A stretch of DNA of 41,639 nucleotides from CAZUSO01 sp964622775 (GCA_964622775.1 CAZUSO010000024.1:1-41639), one strand, 5' to 3'. Counted from the first letter of the stretch, positions 8,336 through 17,085 are shown. Notes: a model not told the origin generated them from the letters alone. A program made the numbers and translations.

Positions 8336-10096
8336 ATGTTAAAGCAAAAGATACTCATCGCCATTGCCTGTACTTTCGCTGTCTTCCCTGTTTATGCCCA
8401 AACGCCTTTCATCTCCGGTACGGATGAATCCTTCTCCTATGTGGGCACGGCGGAAAAAAGTGAAATAGCGCTTAAAGCAAAAATAACAAAAGATAATGGC
8501 GTAGTCATTGTGGGGTACAGTACGGAGATAAATATCGGGAATTCCGTGTATGACTATACTAAAACGGATATGCTGATTACCAAATTAAACGCATCAGGAA
8601 TGGTGGAATGGTCTCATATTATTGGTAAGGATAACGATCTTGAGGATATGTTTTTATCGGTTGATATAGATACTGCCGGGAATATTTACGCAGTAGGAAC
8701 TACCGAAAGAGTACCGCCTACTTTTGACTATAACGGTACTTACTCTAAAGCCTGCATATACAAGTTCAGCTTAAACGGGAATATTCTATGGAAGAAAAAT
8801 GTGAGCATTAATAATTTCAATAATGTCCCGGATAGAAGAGGTGATATTTATCTTGGTGTTGATGTATTATCCAACGGGAATATTATCGCGGTGGGAGAAA
8901 AGGATTTCAGTCCGGCCTACTCAGACGGTATTGCCACTCTTTTTAGCAGCGATGGCGCTGTGCTGGCTAATAAGACATTCCTGGTGAATGCTAATTCAAG
9001 CGGCTTTTTTCATGTGATTTCCGACAGTAGTAACAATATTTATATTTCAGCTACCCGTCAGGGATTAACTTTTATGGATCATCAAATCCTGAAACTGGAT
9101 AGTGATCTGAACATTATTTGGAGCAAGAATGCGGATATGAGCTATTCGGGCAGCGACTGTCAGGCATTATTAGATATCGGTATGACGGGAAATAATCTAT
9201 ATCTGCTAAATCATAATGGAAGCGGCTATAGCTACGATAATCCTGTAAGTATGGGGCTGTTAAAGGTGGATCCTGCTACCGGAAATATCATCTCCAGCGG
9301 AATAATTTATCATGGAAACGCTGTTGCTGCTGCTCAAAATCAGGGTAACTTTTTTATCGTGGATGATAATAATAAATACGTGATATCAACTCCAAATGTA
9401 GCTCGTGCTGATTTATATGTACCTAACTATGGCTTCAATAATTATATCGCCGACAAATCTTACATTTCTTATAATGATACCACAGTCTATATTGATCTTG
9501 CCGGCGCGCAAACAATTACCACTATGGATAAGGTACCCGGAAAAACAGTTTTTGTAGGCATAGGTAAAAATGATCCGGAACAAATAGGCCAATATGATAT
9601 TTTAGTCATCATGACCCAGGGTAATCTGCCAAGTGGTATTAACAACTCATCGCATTGTAACGTTCAACCCGGTATAAAAGGTAGTGATAATTTTGCGCAA
9701 ATTAATAACCTTGATTATGATTTTGATGAGATAATGGATGGTCAGTATACCTTAATAGATATTCCCTTGTCAGACTCAAATCAACTTATTCAGGAGATTG
9801 TTTGTAAAAGGAATTCAAGTATTGATCATAACACTATTGATGGAGAAAAGGTATTGCTTTATCCCAATCCGGCTCAGGACGAAGCAATCGTAAGCTTCTA
9901 TACGGCAGGGGGCGGTGCTGTTTCCATTGATGTGGTAAATACTATGGGTAAAACGGTCTGTTCCCGACAGTTGAAAGTCCATAGCGGTTCTGTAAAGGTT
10001 ACGCTCTCCACAACGGATTTAATGCCTGGTATCTATTCTGTCAGAATCAGCTATAATGACCAGCAGGACATCCTAAAACTGGCGAAAACTAAATAG
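8336..10096 (+). CDS. Secreted protein with T9SS C-terminal sorting domain (paralog B)
   Basis: 586 residues. A signal peptide (hydrophobic IAIACTFAVFPVYAQ) is followed by a beta-rich body of repeated VGYSTEI / WSHIIGKDNDLEDMF / GNIYAVGTTERVP units. A C-terminal T9SS sorting domain begins near LLYPNPAQDEAIVSF and ends MPGIYSVRISYNDQQDILKL. It is homologous to the protein at 4268-5998 over nearly its whole length, including the conserved KKNVSINNFNNVPDRRGD and GEKDFSPAYSDG blocks. The two copies point away from each other across the glycosyltransferase/methyltransferase operon. It has its own promoter. No enzyme motif was recognised. An adhesin-like or surface structural role is possible but unproven. 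Confidence 0.85.
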   Translation: MLKQKILIAIACTFAVFPVYAQTPFISGTDESFSYVGTAEKSEIALKAKITKDNGVVIVGYSTEINIGNSVYDYTKTDMLITKLNASGMVEWSHIIGKDNDLEDMFLSVDIDTAGNIYAVGTTERVPPTFDYNGTYSKACIYKFSLNGNILWKKNVSINNFNNVPDRRGDIYLGVDVLSNGNIIAVGEKDFSPAYSDGIATLFSSDGAVLANKTFLVNANSSGFFHVISDSSNNIYISATRQGLTFMDHQILKLDSDLNIIWSKNADMSYSGSDCQALLDIGMTGNNLYLLNHNGSGYSYDNPVSMGLLKVDPATGNIISSGIIYHGNAVAAAQNQGNFFIVDDNNKYVISTPNVARADLYVPNYGFNNYIADKSYISYNDTTVYIDLAGAQTITTMDKVPGKTVFVGIGKNDPEQIGQYDILVIMTQGNLPSGINNSSHCNVQPGIKGSDNFAQINNLDYDFDEIMDGQYTLIDIPLSDSNQLIQEIVCKRNSSIDHNTIDGEKVLLYPNPAQDEAIVSFYTAGGGAVSIDVVNTMGKTVCSRQLKVHSGSVKVTLSTTDLMPGIYSVRISYNDQQDILKLAKTK

Positions 10097-10191
10097 CTGG
10101 CTTCCAATGGTTTTACTTCCGATATTGCGTCATCTTGAGGCTTTCCTTATACGGTCATGGATGTATCTTTGTCTGAAGATTGCTATTTCTT

Positions 10192-10482
10192 TCAGGAAAG
10201 TGATTCCTTATGCGCCTCTTTAAACGCCTTTTTGCTGCGCTCAATCAGCCGTACCAGCTCCTTGCGCAAATCATCATTAAATTCCGTGTCCGGGTTTTCT
10301 AAAGTGGCAATCAACTCGTCCAGCTCCAGGTTTCCACGGCCAAACAGGTCGTCTATTTTAGCTTTCCAGGCAGTGGCAGTATCCGACAGCTTCCTGCGGG
10401 TTTCTTCTCCTTTGGCCGGTGCGGTCAATAATCCAATCGTAACGCCGGCAATCAATCCGGTCATGAATTTAAAACATCTCAT
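10192..10482 (-). CDS. YtxH-like small protein
   Basis: 96 residues. A short glycine-rich hydrophobic N-terminus (MTGLIAGVTIGLLTAPAKG, where TAPAKGEETR is the hallmark of YtxH proteins) is followed by a charged helical stretch. Members are general-stress or envelope-associated proteins of unclear function. An alternative start at MTGLIAG is possible. It is monocistronic. Confidence 0.8.
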   Translation of the reverse strand: MRCFKFMTGLIAGVTIGLLTAPAKGEETRRKLSDTATAWKAKIDDLFGRGNLELDELIATLENPDTEFNDDLRKELVRLIERSKKAFKEAHKESLS

Positions 10483-10566
10483 AGCAAATTCCTTTTAAGT
10501 TTATGCATACATTGCATAAGTAGTGAAATTATGAAATGATTGGCGGTATTACTGAAAATGAGCCCT

Positions 10567-10574
10567 TAAATTTG
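10567..10574 (+). promoter_or_regulatory. Probable -7 element of the rhodanese gene
   Basis: TAAATTTG matches TAnnTTTG exactly, 37 nt before the ATG at 10611. No TTG lies at the ideal spacing. The nearest, at 10540-10542, is 24 nt away. Confidence 0.45.
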
Positions 10575-10610
10575 CGTTATCATATTCACAAAATACTTCG
10601 TATTTCAATT

Positions 10611-10931
10611 ATGCAACAAATTACTGTAGAAGCACTTGAACAACAATTAGCAACGGGAAAGCCCTTGCATGTATTAGATGTCCGGGAAGAAGACGAATAC
10701 CGGGAAAACAATATCGGGGGAACGCTAATGCCCCTCAGCCACCTCCGGAATATGGATGCCGCAGGTATTGAAGACTGGAAAAATGAAATGGTATTCGTTC
10801 ATTGCCGAAGCGGGCAACGCAGCCTGCAGGCCTGTATGCTGCTGGAACAATTAGGCTTCACCGATACGGTGAATGTGCAGGGCGGCATAATGGAATGGCA
10901 AAAAAAGTTCGGAGATAAAAAATTAGCCTGA
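10611..10931 (+). CDS. Rhodanese-like sulfurtransferase domain protein
   Basis: 106 residues forming one rhodanese domain. LHVLDVREEDEY is the substrate-side motif. The active-site loop MVFVHCRSGQRS carries the catalytic cysteine, and CMLLEQLGF and VNVQGGIMEW follow. The six-residue CRSGQR loop is typical of sulfur-handling single-domain rhodaneses (GlpE-like). The start MQQITVEAL is chosen because it fits the family length and follows a -7 element. A start at 10536 would lie upstream of that promoter. Confidence 0.9.
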   Translation: MQQITVEALEQQLATGKPLHVLDVREEDEYRENNIGGTLMPLSHLRNMDAAGIEDWKNEMVFVHCRSGQRSLQACMLLEQLGFTDTVNVQGGIMEWQKKFGDKKLA

Positions 10932-10963
10932 GCAACCTACGGCAAAAATTAGAATGGAGTAAC

Positions 10964-11527
10964 ATGCACGACATAGAACCATACGGCAAGTGGCAGCATC
11001 TTTACAATCCGGAGGAAGACGAATATTCGCCGTTTTATGGACAACCGCACAGCGAATTTGAATTTTCCAATACGGTTTACAATTATTACATTCATCCACA
11101 ATGGGACAGTTTTGATTCACATACCCTGTATCTCAAGATACTTTTCACCGACTATGATCTGAATTACACCATTATTGAAATGATCGGAGAGTGGAATGAT
11201 GCGGTGGAAAACGATGTGATGCAACTGAAGCGCTCCGTGATCGACCTGATGATCGCCCAAGGTATCTATAAATATATCCTGATCGTGGAAAATGTGCTGA
11301 ATTTTCACAGCAGCGACGACAGCTATTACGAAGAATGGAATGAAGATATCCGGGAGCATGGCGGCTGGATCGTGCTGCTGAATGTGCCGGAACATGCTCA
11401 GCAGGAATTACGTCAGGCTCACTTGTACCGATATCTGTTTACGATACAATATAATTCGTGGCGTGCTACTCAGCCACCGTATTTATTCCAGATTATTGAC
11501 AACCGGATACTACATTTATTATCCTGA
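10964..11527 (+). CDS. Conserved hypothetical protein
   Basis: 187 residues, acidic and rich in aromatic residues (PYGKWQHLYNPEEDEYSPF, IHPQWDSFDS), with no signal peptide or membrane segment. I do not recognise a domain with known function. It starts 32 nt after the rhodanese stop and ends 23 nt before the Fe-S protein gene. The three probably share a transcript with those neighbours. I recall similar uncharacterised proteins in Bacteroidota, but cannot verify this. Confidence 0.75.
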   Translation: MHDIEPYGKWQHLYNPEEDEYSPFYGQPHSEFEFSNTVYNYYIHPQWDSFDSHTLYLKILFTDYDLNYTIIEMIGEWNDAVENDVMQLKRSVIDLMIAQGIYKYILIVENVLNFHSSDDSYYEEWNEDIREHGGWIVLLNVPEHAQQELRQAHLYRYLFTIQYNSWRATQPPYLFQIIDNRILHLLS

Positions 11528-11550
11528 ATGCTGCATGTAAATAATATGCC

Positions 11551-12273
11551 ATGACTATAGATTTATTCATCCCCTGTTTTGTAGATCAGCTTTACCCGGA
11601 AACTGCGTTCAATATGGTAAAAATATTAGAACATGCGGGATGTACGGTAAATTATAACACGCAACAAACCTGTTGCGGGCAGCCGGCATTCAACAGCGGA
11701 TTCCAGCAGGAGGCACGCAGCATCGGGAAAAAATTTCTGAAAGATTTTAAAGAAGGTGATCATTACATTGTTGTCCCCAGCGGATCCTGCACCGGGTACG
11801 TCCGGAATTATTATCCCCGGCTTTTTGAAAATTCCTCGGAAATTAACTCCTGCAAACAGGTCGGGAAACGGCTTTATGAATTTACGGAATTTCTAAGCAA
11901 TGTACTGCATATTACCAATACAGGCGCCACGTTCCAGGCTAAGGCTACTTATCATGACGGATGCGGGTCCCTGCGGGAATGCGGCATTAAACAAGGCCCG
12001 AGACAGCTCTTGTCGGAAGTACGGGGGCTGGAATTGCTGGAAATGAAGGAATGTGAAACCTGTTGCGGATTTGGCGGCACCTTTGCCGTAAAATATGAAA
12101 CTATCTCCACAGGTATGGCCGAAACTAAGGTGCAAAGCGCTTTGGCTACCGGCGCCGAATATATTATATCTGCGGATCTCTCCTGTCTGATGCACATAGA
12201 CAGCTATATCCGGCAGCAGAAGCAATCGTTGAAAACCATTCATATTGCCGATGTGCTGGCTGCCGGCTGGTAA
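11551..12273 (+). CDS. (Fe-S)-binding cysteine-rich protein, LutA/YkgE type
   Basis: 240 residues with two CCG-type cysteine-rich domains. The first has TCCGQPAFNSG (about 40-50). The second has HDGCGSLRECG and CETCCGFGGTFAVK. This is the architecture of LutA/YkgE, the cysteine-rich subunit of the LutABC L-lactate oxidation complex, also found in related heterodisulfide-reductase-like complexes. lutB and lutC homologs are not adjacent, so the substrate is open. It is the last gene of the apparent rhodanese-hypothetical-FeS group. A prs promoter follows directly. Confidence 0.88.
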   Translation: MTIDLFIPCFVDQLYPETAFNMVKILEHAGCTVNYNTQQTCCGQPAFNSGFQQEARSIGKKFLKDFKEGDHYIVVPSGSCTGYVRNYYPRLFENSSEINSCKQVGKRLYEFTEFLSNVLHITNTGATFQAKATYHDGCGSLRECGIKQGPRQLLSEVRGLELLEMKECETCCGFGGTFAVKYETISTGMAETKVQSALATGAEYIISADLSCLMHIDSYIRQQKQSLKTIHIADVLAAGW

Positions 12274-12292
12274 AAAGTCTTTGCCGGTTTCC

Positions 12293-12322
12293 TTGTGAAA
12301 TATGGTAAAAATTGTACCTTTG
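12293..12322 (+). promoter_or_regulatory. prs promoter (-33 TTG, -7 TACCTTTG)
   Basis: TTG at 12293-12295, 19 nt, TACCTTTG at 12315-12322. This is a full Bacteroidota promoter match, 37 nt before the prs ATG. Confidence 0.7.
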
Positions 12323-12359
12323 CGCCCTCCAACAGGTAAACTATTTTCATTTTCCGGAT

Positions 12360-13307
12360 ATGCAGCCATCAGTAAAAATATTTTCGGGTACCAGTTCCCA
12401 GTATCTTGCACAAAAAATTGCACAGGCATTCGGGAAAAACCTGGGTGATATTGCTATTCAGAAATTCAGCGATGGTGAGTTTCAGCCGGTTTTCAACGAA
12501 TCCATCCGGGGTGACTATGTTTTTTTGGTACAATCTACTTTTGCACCTACCGACAACCTGATGGAGCTGCTGATGATGATTGATGCCGCCAAACGGGCAT
12601 CGGCCGGATATATCACGGCGGTAATTCCCTATTTCGGATTTGCCCGTCAGGATAGGAAGGACAAACCACGGGTATCCATTGCATCCAAATTAGTGGCCAA
12701 TCTGCTGACCGTTGCCGGCGCCGACCGCGTAATGACCATGGATCTGCACGCTCCCCAGATACAGGGCTTTTTCGACATCCCTGTGGACCATCTGGACAGT
12801 TCCGCCATATTCATTCCTTATATTGAGAAACTGAATCTGGAAAATCTGACATTTGCTTCTCCTGATGTGGGCAGCACCAACCGGGTTCGGGAAGTAGCCA
12901 GCTATTTTGGAGCCGATATGGTCATCTGCGACAAACACCGCAAACGTGCCAACGAAATTGCTTCTATGGCCGTTATCGGGGACGTAACAGGCAGAAACGT
13001 AGTACTTATTGACGATATTTGTGACACGGCAGGAACTTTGTGTAAGTCTGCAGCTATCCTGAAAGAAAAAGGCGCGCTGTCGGTACGGGCATTCTGCACC
13101 CATCCTGTCCTGAGCGGCGGAGCTTATGAAAATATTCAAAACTCGGTGCTGGAAAGACTGGTGGTGTGCGACACCATCCCTTTAAAGCAAGATTGCGACA
13201 AAATAGAAGTGCTGTCCACTGCGGAATTATTTGCCATTGCCATTCGCAATACATTTGAAAACAAATCGATCAACTCGCTGTTCATTCACAGCCAAAGGAA
13301 AAAATAA
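12360..13307 (+). CDS. prs: Ribose-phosphate pyrophosphokinase
   Basis: It makes PRPP from ribose-5-phosphate and ATP for purine, pyrimidine, histidine, tryptophan and NAD synthesis. The 315 residues are the standard length. Motifs are KFSDGEFQP, the PRPP synthase signature region MDLHAPQIQGFFDIPVDHL, and the PRPP-binding loop VVLIDDICDTAGT. The ATG at 12360 (MQPSVKIFSG) is chosen. An in-frame ATG at 12312 lies inside the promoter. The L25 gene follows after 135 nt, the common prs-ctc order. Confidence 0.97.
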   Translation: MQPSVKIFSGTSSQYLAQKIAQAFGKNLGDIAIQKFSDGEFQPVFNESIRGDYVFLVQSTFAPTDNLMELLMMIDAAKRASAGYITAVIPYFGFARQDRKDKPRVSIASKLVANLLTVAGADRVMTMDLHAPQIQGFFDIPVDHLDSSAIFIPYIEKLNLENLTFASPDVGSTNRVREVASYFGADMVICDKHRKRANEIASMAVIGDVTGRNVVLIDDICDTAGTLCKSAAILKEKGALSVRAFCTHPVLSGGAYENIQNSVLERLVVCDTIPLKQDCDKIEVLSTAELFAIAIRNTFENKSINSLFIHSQRKK

Positions 13308-13334
13308 ATAACTGTTTATACAAAAAAATCCATC

Positions 13335-13350
13335 CGGGCTGTAAAGCCCG
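13335..13350 (+). promoter_or_regulatory. Small hairpin between prs and the L25 gene
   Basis: CGGGCT, gtaa, AGCCCG form a 6-bp stem with a 4-nt loop, not followed by a T-run. It could be an attenuator, a processing site or nothing. The rest of the 135-nt gap shows no clear promoter. Confidence 0.3.
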
Positions 13351-13442
13351 TTAACGCAAAAACATTAAATAATAACGCCGAACCGGAATGCAGATGTTGT
13401 GATGGGTATCGTTACATCCCGGCCGGAAAACAAAAGACAGCA

Positions 13443-14021
13443 ATGAAAACTGTACAAATCGAAGGACAAAAAAGAAGCGACATGGGTAAAAAAGCAGCCC
13501 GGTCTATTCGCGCCGCAGGACAAGTGCCCTGCGTAATTTACGGCGGCAAGGAAGAAGTGCATTTCTCCGCACCAACGCTTAGCTTCCGCTCTATAGTTTA
13601 CACTCCGGAATTTCTGATTGCCGAGATCACCGTGGATGGAACTACTTATCGTTGTATTTTGAAAGATCTGCAATTTGATGTGGTCACAGACAAACTGAAT
13701 CACATCGACTTCCTGGAACTCGTGGACGATAAAAAGGTTATCGCTAAGCTTCCTTTGAAATTCACCGGACAACCCGAAGGCGTTAAAGCCGGCGGACGCC
13801 TTATGCTGAAAATGAAAACCGTAACCGTTCGGACATATCCCAAACATCTTGTTGAAAATATCGAAGTGGATATCACGAATCTTGAGCTCAACGGAAATGT
13901 TCGCGTAGAGGATATCAAAGCAGAAAATATGCAGATCATGAATTCTCCGCGCCAGCCGATTGCCTCAGTAGTAATGACCCGTGCATTGCGCCAGGCAGAA
14001 ACAGAAGAAAAGAAAAAATAA
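13443..14021 (+). CDS. rplY: 50S ribosomal protein L25/general stress protein Ctc
   Basis: 192 residues with the two-domain L25/TL5 (CTC) form. The N-terminal 5S-rRNA-binding L25 part begins with VQIEGQKRSDMGKKAARSIR and has the VPCVIYGGKE motif. The C-terminal TL5 beta domain has LKFTGQPEGVKAGGRL and VDITNLELNGNVRVEDI. It binds 5S rRNA at the central protuberance of the large subunit. It lies downstream of prs and ends before a clear terminator. Confidence 0.95.
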   Translation: MKTVQIEGQKRSDMGKKAARSIRAAGQVPCVIYGGKEEVHFSAPTLSFRSIVYTPEFLIAEITVDGTTYRCILKDLQFDVVTDKLNHIDFLELVDDKKVIAKLPLKFTGQPEGVKAGGRLMLKMKTVTVRTYPKHLVENIEVDITNLELNGNVRVEDIKAENMQIMNSPRQPIASVVMTRALRQAETEEKKK

Positions 14022-14061
14022 CGGGACTTTACCCTCTCAGAAGAGGACCCGAAACGTCATT

Positions 14062-14094
14062 AAGCTCCCGTAATATTGCGGGAGCTTTTGTTTT
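14062..14094 (+). terminator. Terminator of the prs-rplY unit
   Basis: AAGCTCCCG and CGGGAGCTT form a perfect 9-bp stem with an 8-nt loop, followed by a T-rich tract (TTGTTTT). The truncated IS256 relic begins almost on top of it. Confidence 0.85.
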
Positions 14095-14304
14095 AAGTAG
14101 CCCTTCAGTTCCAATATTTGCTTGTCCCCAAATGCACAACGGCCACGGAACCCATTGCCTACATCCTTGTTTCCCGGATTGTGAATACTGCGCTCTGCTT
14201 TTCATCAATGCTTCGAAACTCATCCGTAAAACGGAGTTTAACCCATCTTCTGATGTCACAATTTGTTCGATAATTATCTTAATTTGCGTTTGTGTAAAGT
14301 TCAT
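14095..14304 (-). pseudogene. IS256-family transposase, N-terminal relic
   Basis: The minus strand starts MNFTQTQIKIIIEQIVTS, then GLNSVLRMSFEALMKS, which is the N-terminus of IS256-type (MuDR-like) transposases. After a frameshift another frame gives NKDVGNGFRGRCAFG and KQILELK, the next conserved block of that family. Only about 70 of roughly 400 residues remain, with no catalytic DDE region. The relic stops at the rplY terminator, so the element was deleted or replaced here long ago. Confidence 0.7.
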
Positions 14305-14343
14305 TTGTTATTCGTATTAAAACCTTCAACCTTAAACACACTT

Positions 14344-14659
14344 TTGGGGATAATATCAGCGAATAAACGAAGAAGTGCTTAATAATCAACAAGCTGATGC
14401 TGGCAGCATGCCAATTGTCGTTACGGTGTCACGATAATTGGAGCATAAATATGGTAAAGGTTTTTCCGAGAAGAATGTGAGAAGAATGATGCAGTTTGCC
14501 AATATTTTTCCTGAATTGGAAATTGTCATGCCAGTGGCACGACAATTGATTTGGTCACACTTTCTGGCACATTATTCCCTCAGTAATAAGGTCAAAATAA
14601 GCTACATCATACCTTTGATTGAAATAAAGGAATGTTTTGAACGAAAGAAATTCCTGTGA
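14344..14659 (+). pseudogene. DUF1016 (YhcG-type PD-(D/E)XK nuclease) N-terminal fragment
   Basis: Translation from about 14360 gives RINEEVLNNQQADAG, then IVVTVSR, an in-frame TAA, and LEHKYGKGFSEKNVRRMMQF, FANIFPELEIV, ARQLIWSHFLAHYSL. This is the conserved N-terminal domain of DUF1016/YhcG proteins, predicted nucleases often found near restriction and defence genes. The stop replaces a codon where the family has glutamine. The C-terminal nuclease domain is missing altogether. It is a decayed remnant next to the IS256 relic. Confidence 0.65.
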
Positions 14660-14678
14660 AATGGTTGAATTTCCAGAG

Positions 14679-15169
14679 CTATGCTGCCGCAGCAATAATG
14701 GTAATATGATAATTGATGCAATGAAGAATGGTCAACAGCAGTTCTTTACGCTGAAAGCGGTCAAACTCATCTGAAGCTTCTATCCGTATAGTCAAAACAA
14801 AGTCTGCTCCATTTGAAATTCGTTTTCACGGCTAACAATTCTTTATCATCCACATCAATCAATACATAACTGTATTCAAAAAGCCTTTCATTTTCAGCAG
14901 GTAATTTCGTTTAACACTATCAAAATCCGTATTTATACTCATACCCTTCCAGTTCATTTTGAAATCTAACAAGGTCTTATCGTCCTGTTTCAGTTCGATC
15001 TTTGCATCCCAAATCCTGTTGGTTTAAGTGGATATGCTGAATTGTCGGCTAAAAGGATATCCGCATTACACGAATACCATTTATGATAGTTGAGTTCACC
15101 AATAAATACATTATCGCATGTCAGGCTGAAATTTTTTGAATTATTATAAGTGGTTTTGTATTGTTTCAT
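14679..15169 (-). pseudogene. Multiply frameshifted hypothetical gene
   Basis: Joining three minus-strand frames gives a coherent protein of about 160 residues. It runs MKQYKTTYNNSKNFSLTC, FIGELNYHKWYSCNADI, then IWDAKIELKQDDKTLLDF, NWKGMSINTDFDSV, FEYSYVLIDVDDKELLAVK, and IEASDEFDRFQRKELLLT, and ends IITAAAA-like (ITIIAAAA) before TAG. An AGGAAA ribosome-binding site sits just before the ATG. Breaks occur near 15019, 14900 and 14775. I do not recognise the family. The beta-strand-rich layout and the KTNFKW / LLTILHCIN tail recall tubby/LURP-like folds, but that is a guess. Confidence 0.5.
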
Positions 15170-15216
15170 TTTCCTGCGAGTTTGTAAATACAGAAAAATG
15201 CCGGTTTATTTCCCAT

Positions 15217-16236
15217 TTATCGCCAGCCCAGTCCGGGTGCGACATGCTCCAGAATAGCAGAAAGTACATGCACATTATAATCAACACCTAAGGTATTGGG
15301 AATTGTCAGCAGCAGCGTATCTGCCTCCTGTATGGCTTCATCCTCAGCCAGTTCCCTGATAAGCTGATCAGGCTCTGCCGCATAGCTTCTACCGAAAATA
15401 CTCCGTTTGTTATCAATCAGCCCGACCTGATCAATCCGGTTGGCTTCCTGTCCGAAAAGATAGTGGTCTTCTTCCGTAACCAATGCAAAGATTGACCGAC
15501 TCACCGAAATCCTCGGCTCGCGCTGATGGCCTGCTTTTTTCCAGGCTTCCCGGTACAAGCGGATTTGCTCTGCCTGCTGAACATGAAAAGGTTTAGGACT
15601 TTCATCATCTTTCAGGGTAGAGCTTTGGAGATTCATCCCGTTTTCAGCTGCCCAGACTGCCGTGGCATTAGAAGCGGCTCCCCACCAGATTCGCTCGCGC
15701 AGGCCTTCTGAATATGGTTCCAGTCGCAGCAAACCCGGTGGATTCGGAAACATGGGATTCGGGTTGGGCGGGGCAAAACCTTTCCCACCTAATTTATTTA
15801 AAAATTCCAAACCCTTACGACGGCCCATGTCTGCACCCGTTTCTCCTGCTTCGGGTTCATAACCAAAAAAACGCCAGCCATCCATCACCTGTTCCGGCGA
15901 GCCCCTGCTGATACCCAATTGCAGGCGGCCACCCGAAATCAAGTCTGCCGCCCCGGCATCCTCCACCATATACAGGGGGTTTTCATAACGCATATCAATC
16001 ACGCCCGTTCCAATCTCAATCTTACTGGTTTTAGCACCTATTGCCGCAAGCAAAGGAAAGGGCGAGCCCAACTGAGCCGCATAATGATGTACCCGAAAGT
16101 AGGCGCCGTCTATTCCGACTTCTTCAGCAGCAACTGCCAAATCAATGGACTGAAGCAAGGTATCGCTTGCAGTACGGGCTTTGTAAGCAGGGTGATCGGC
16201 CCAATGTCCAAACGATAAAAATCCTATTTTCTTCAT
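15217..16236 (-). CDS. LLM-class flavin-dependent oxidoreductase (bacterial luciferase-like)
   Basis: 339 residues with the luciferase-like monooxygenase fold: IGFLSFGHWADHP at the N-terminus, VAAEEVGIDGAYFRVHHYA, KIEIGTGVIDMRYENP, LISGGRLQLGISRGSP, and FALVTEEDHYLFG. It uses reduced FMN or F420-like cofactor to oxygenate an unknown small molecule. It lies 37 nt downstream of an NADPH-dependent FMN reductase gene, which is the natural supplier of FMNH2. The two form a two-component flavin system. The substrate is not predictable. Confidence 0.9.
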   Translation of the reverse strand: MKKIGFLSFGHWADHPAYKARTASDTLLQSIDLAVAAEEVGIDGAYFRVHHYAAQLGSPFPLLAAIGAKTSKIEIGTGVIDMRYENPLYMVEDAGAADLISGGRLQLGISRGSPEQVMDGWRFFGYEPEAGETGADMGRRKGLEFLNKLGGKGFAPPNPNPMFPNPPGLLRLEPYSEGLRERIWWGAASNATAVWAAENGMNLQSSTLKDDESPKPFHVQQAEQIRLYREAWKKAGHQREPRISVSRSIFALVTEEDHYLFGQEANRIDQVGLIDNKRSIFGRSYAAEPDQLIRELAEDEAIQEADTLLLTIPNTLGVDYNVHVLSAILEHVAPGLGWR

Positions 16237-16273
16237 AGATTATTTTTAGCAACTGTATTTTATCTTTCCGGAT

Positions 16274-16831
16274 TTATTTACTCAGCTGTTTGAACCATTC
16301 CGCATAAGCATTTACGGCTTTGTCGAGGAATGCTTTGACAGGACCATCTTTCAGGTTTCCGTCCTCATCAAACAGCTCTTTTACATGAGCAATATATACT
16401 TCCGGCTGCTGCATTACCGGCATATTCAGGAACACCAGACTCTGCCGCAAATGATGATTAGCGCCAAAGGCCGACAGATTGCCCGGAGCATTGCTGAACA
16501 CCGCGGCGGGCTTATTGTTCCAGATACTTTTTCCGGAAGGCCTTGAGCCGATGTCAATCGCATTTTTCAATACGCCAGGAACAGAACGATTATATTCCGG
16601 TGTGATGAAAATAATTCCGTCTAATGGCCGAATTTCATCCCTGAATTTGACATACGCTTCGGGAACATTATTATTATCATCAAAATCCTGATTATACACC
16701 GGCAGACCATCTAAAGAAATGAGCTTAAAATCAAATCCTTCAGGCGTCATTTCTAATAAACCCTTAGCTATCTTTTTTGAAAATGACTCCTTACGCAGAC
16801 TACCTGCAATAAGCCCGATTATTTTTTTCAT
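16274..16831 (-). CDS. NADPH-dependent FMN reductase family protein
   Basis: 185 residues with a flavodoxin-like fold: GLIAGSLRKESFSKKIAKGL (phosphate-binding loop), IIFITPEYNRSVPGVLKNAID (the PEYNxSxPGxLKNAID signature), and AVFSNAPGNLSAFGA. It reduces FMN with NADPH. It is first in a two-gene operon with the flavin monooxygenase at 15217-16236. The promoter region reaches into the direct-repeat copy at 16893-16908, so insertion of the neighbouring island may have affected its control. Confidence 0.9.
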   Translation of the reverse strand: MKKIIGLIAGSLRKESFSKKIAKGLLEMTPEGFDFKLISLDGLPVYNQDFDDNNNVPEAYVKFRDEIRPLDGIIFITPEYNRSVPGVLKNAIDIGSRPSGKSIWNNKPAAVFSNAPGNLSAFGANHHLRQSLVFLNMPVMQQPEVYIAHVKELFDEDGNLKDGPVKAFLDKAVNAYAEWFKQLSK

Positions 16832-16892
16832 ACCAATAATTTAGTCCGGCAATAATAATGGAAAATTCATTTTTTAACGGAATAAAGTGGAA

Positions 16893-16908
16893 AAATATGA
16901 AACTATCT
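16893..16908 (+). repeat. Direct repeat DR1, left copy (island margin)
   Basis: AAATATGAAACTATCT is identical to 31969-31984. The two copies bracket the whole defence island plus recombinase (about 15 kb). A chance 16-mer pair in a window this size is not negligible (expectation of order 0.2 or more), so the weight comes from its position and from the second repeat nearby. Confidence 0.45.
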
Positions 16909-17019
16909 TTGTTTTGTATCGAATATATACGGTTGCCTTACCGTCTTTTCCGGTTTTCCCAAGCTTATAGGTTATCTATATTGCAGAATTGAATTTGCCC
17001 CCATCATTGCCCCTTATTT

Positions 17020-17050
17020 GCCCCCGAAGTTAGGGCTTTGGGGGCTTTTT
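17020..17050 (+). terminator. Orphan rho-independent terminator
   Basis: GCCCCC (17020-17025) pairs with GGGGGC (17040-17045), followed by TTTTT. It points rightward, but no intact plus-strand gene ends here. It probably belonged to a gene lost when the island margin formed. Elsewhere in 16832-17085 only GCCCC-rich short repeats (TTTGCCCCC occurs twice) are seen. Confidence 0.6.
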
Positions 17051-17085
17051 GTTGTGATTTGGGGTTTCAGGAATATTCTAAAAGC

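Noticed and set aside
10157..10498. 113-codon plus-strand frame over the YtxH-like gene
   Set aside because: It is the antisense shadow of a recognisable YtxH-like protein. Serine/leucine-rich composition is typical of such shadows.
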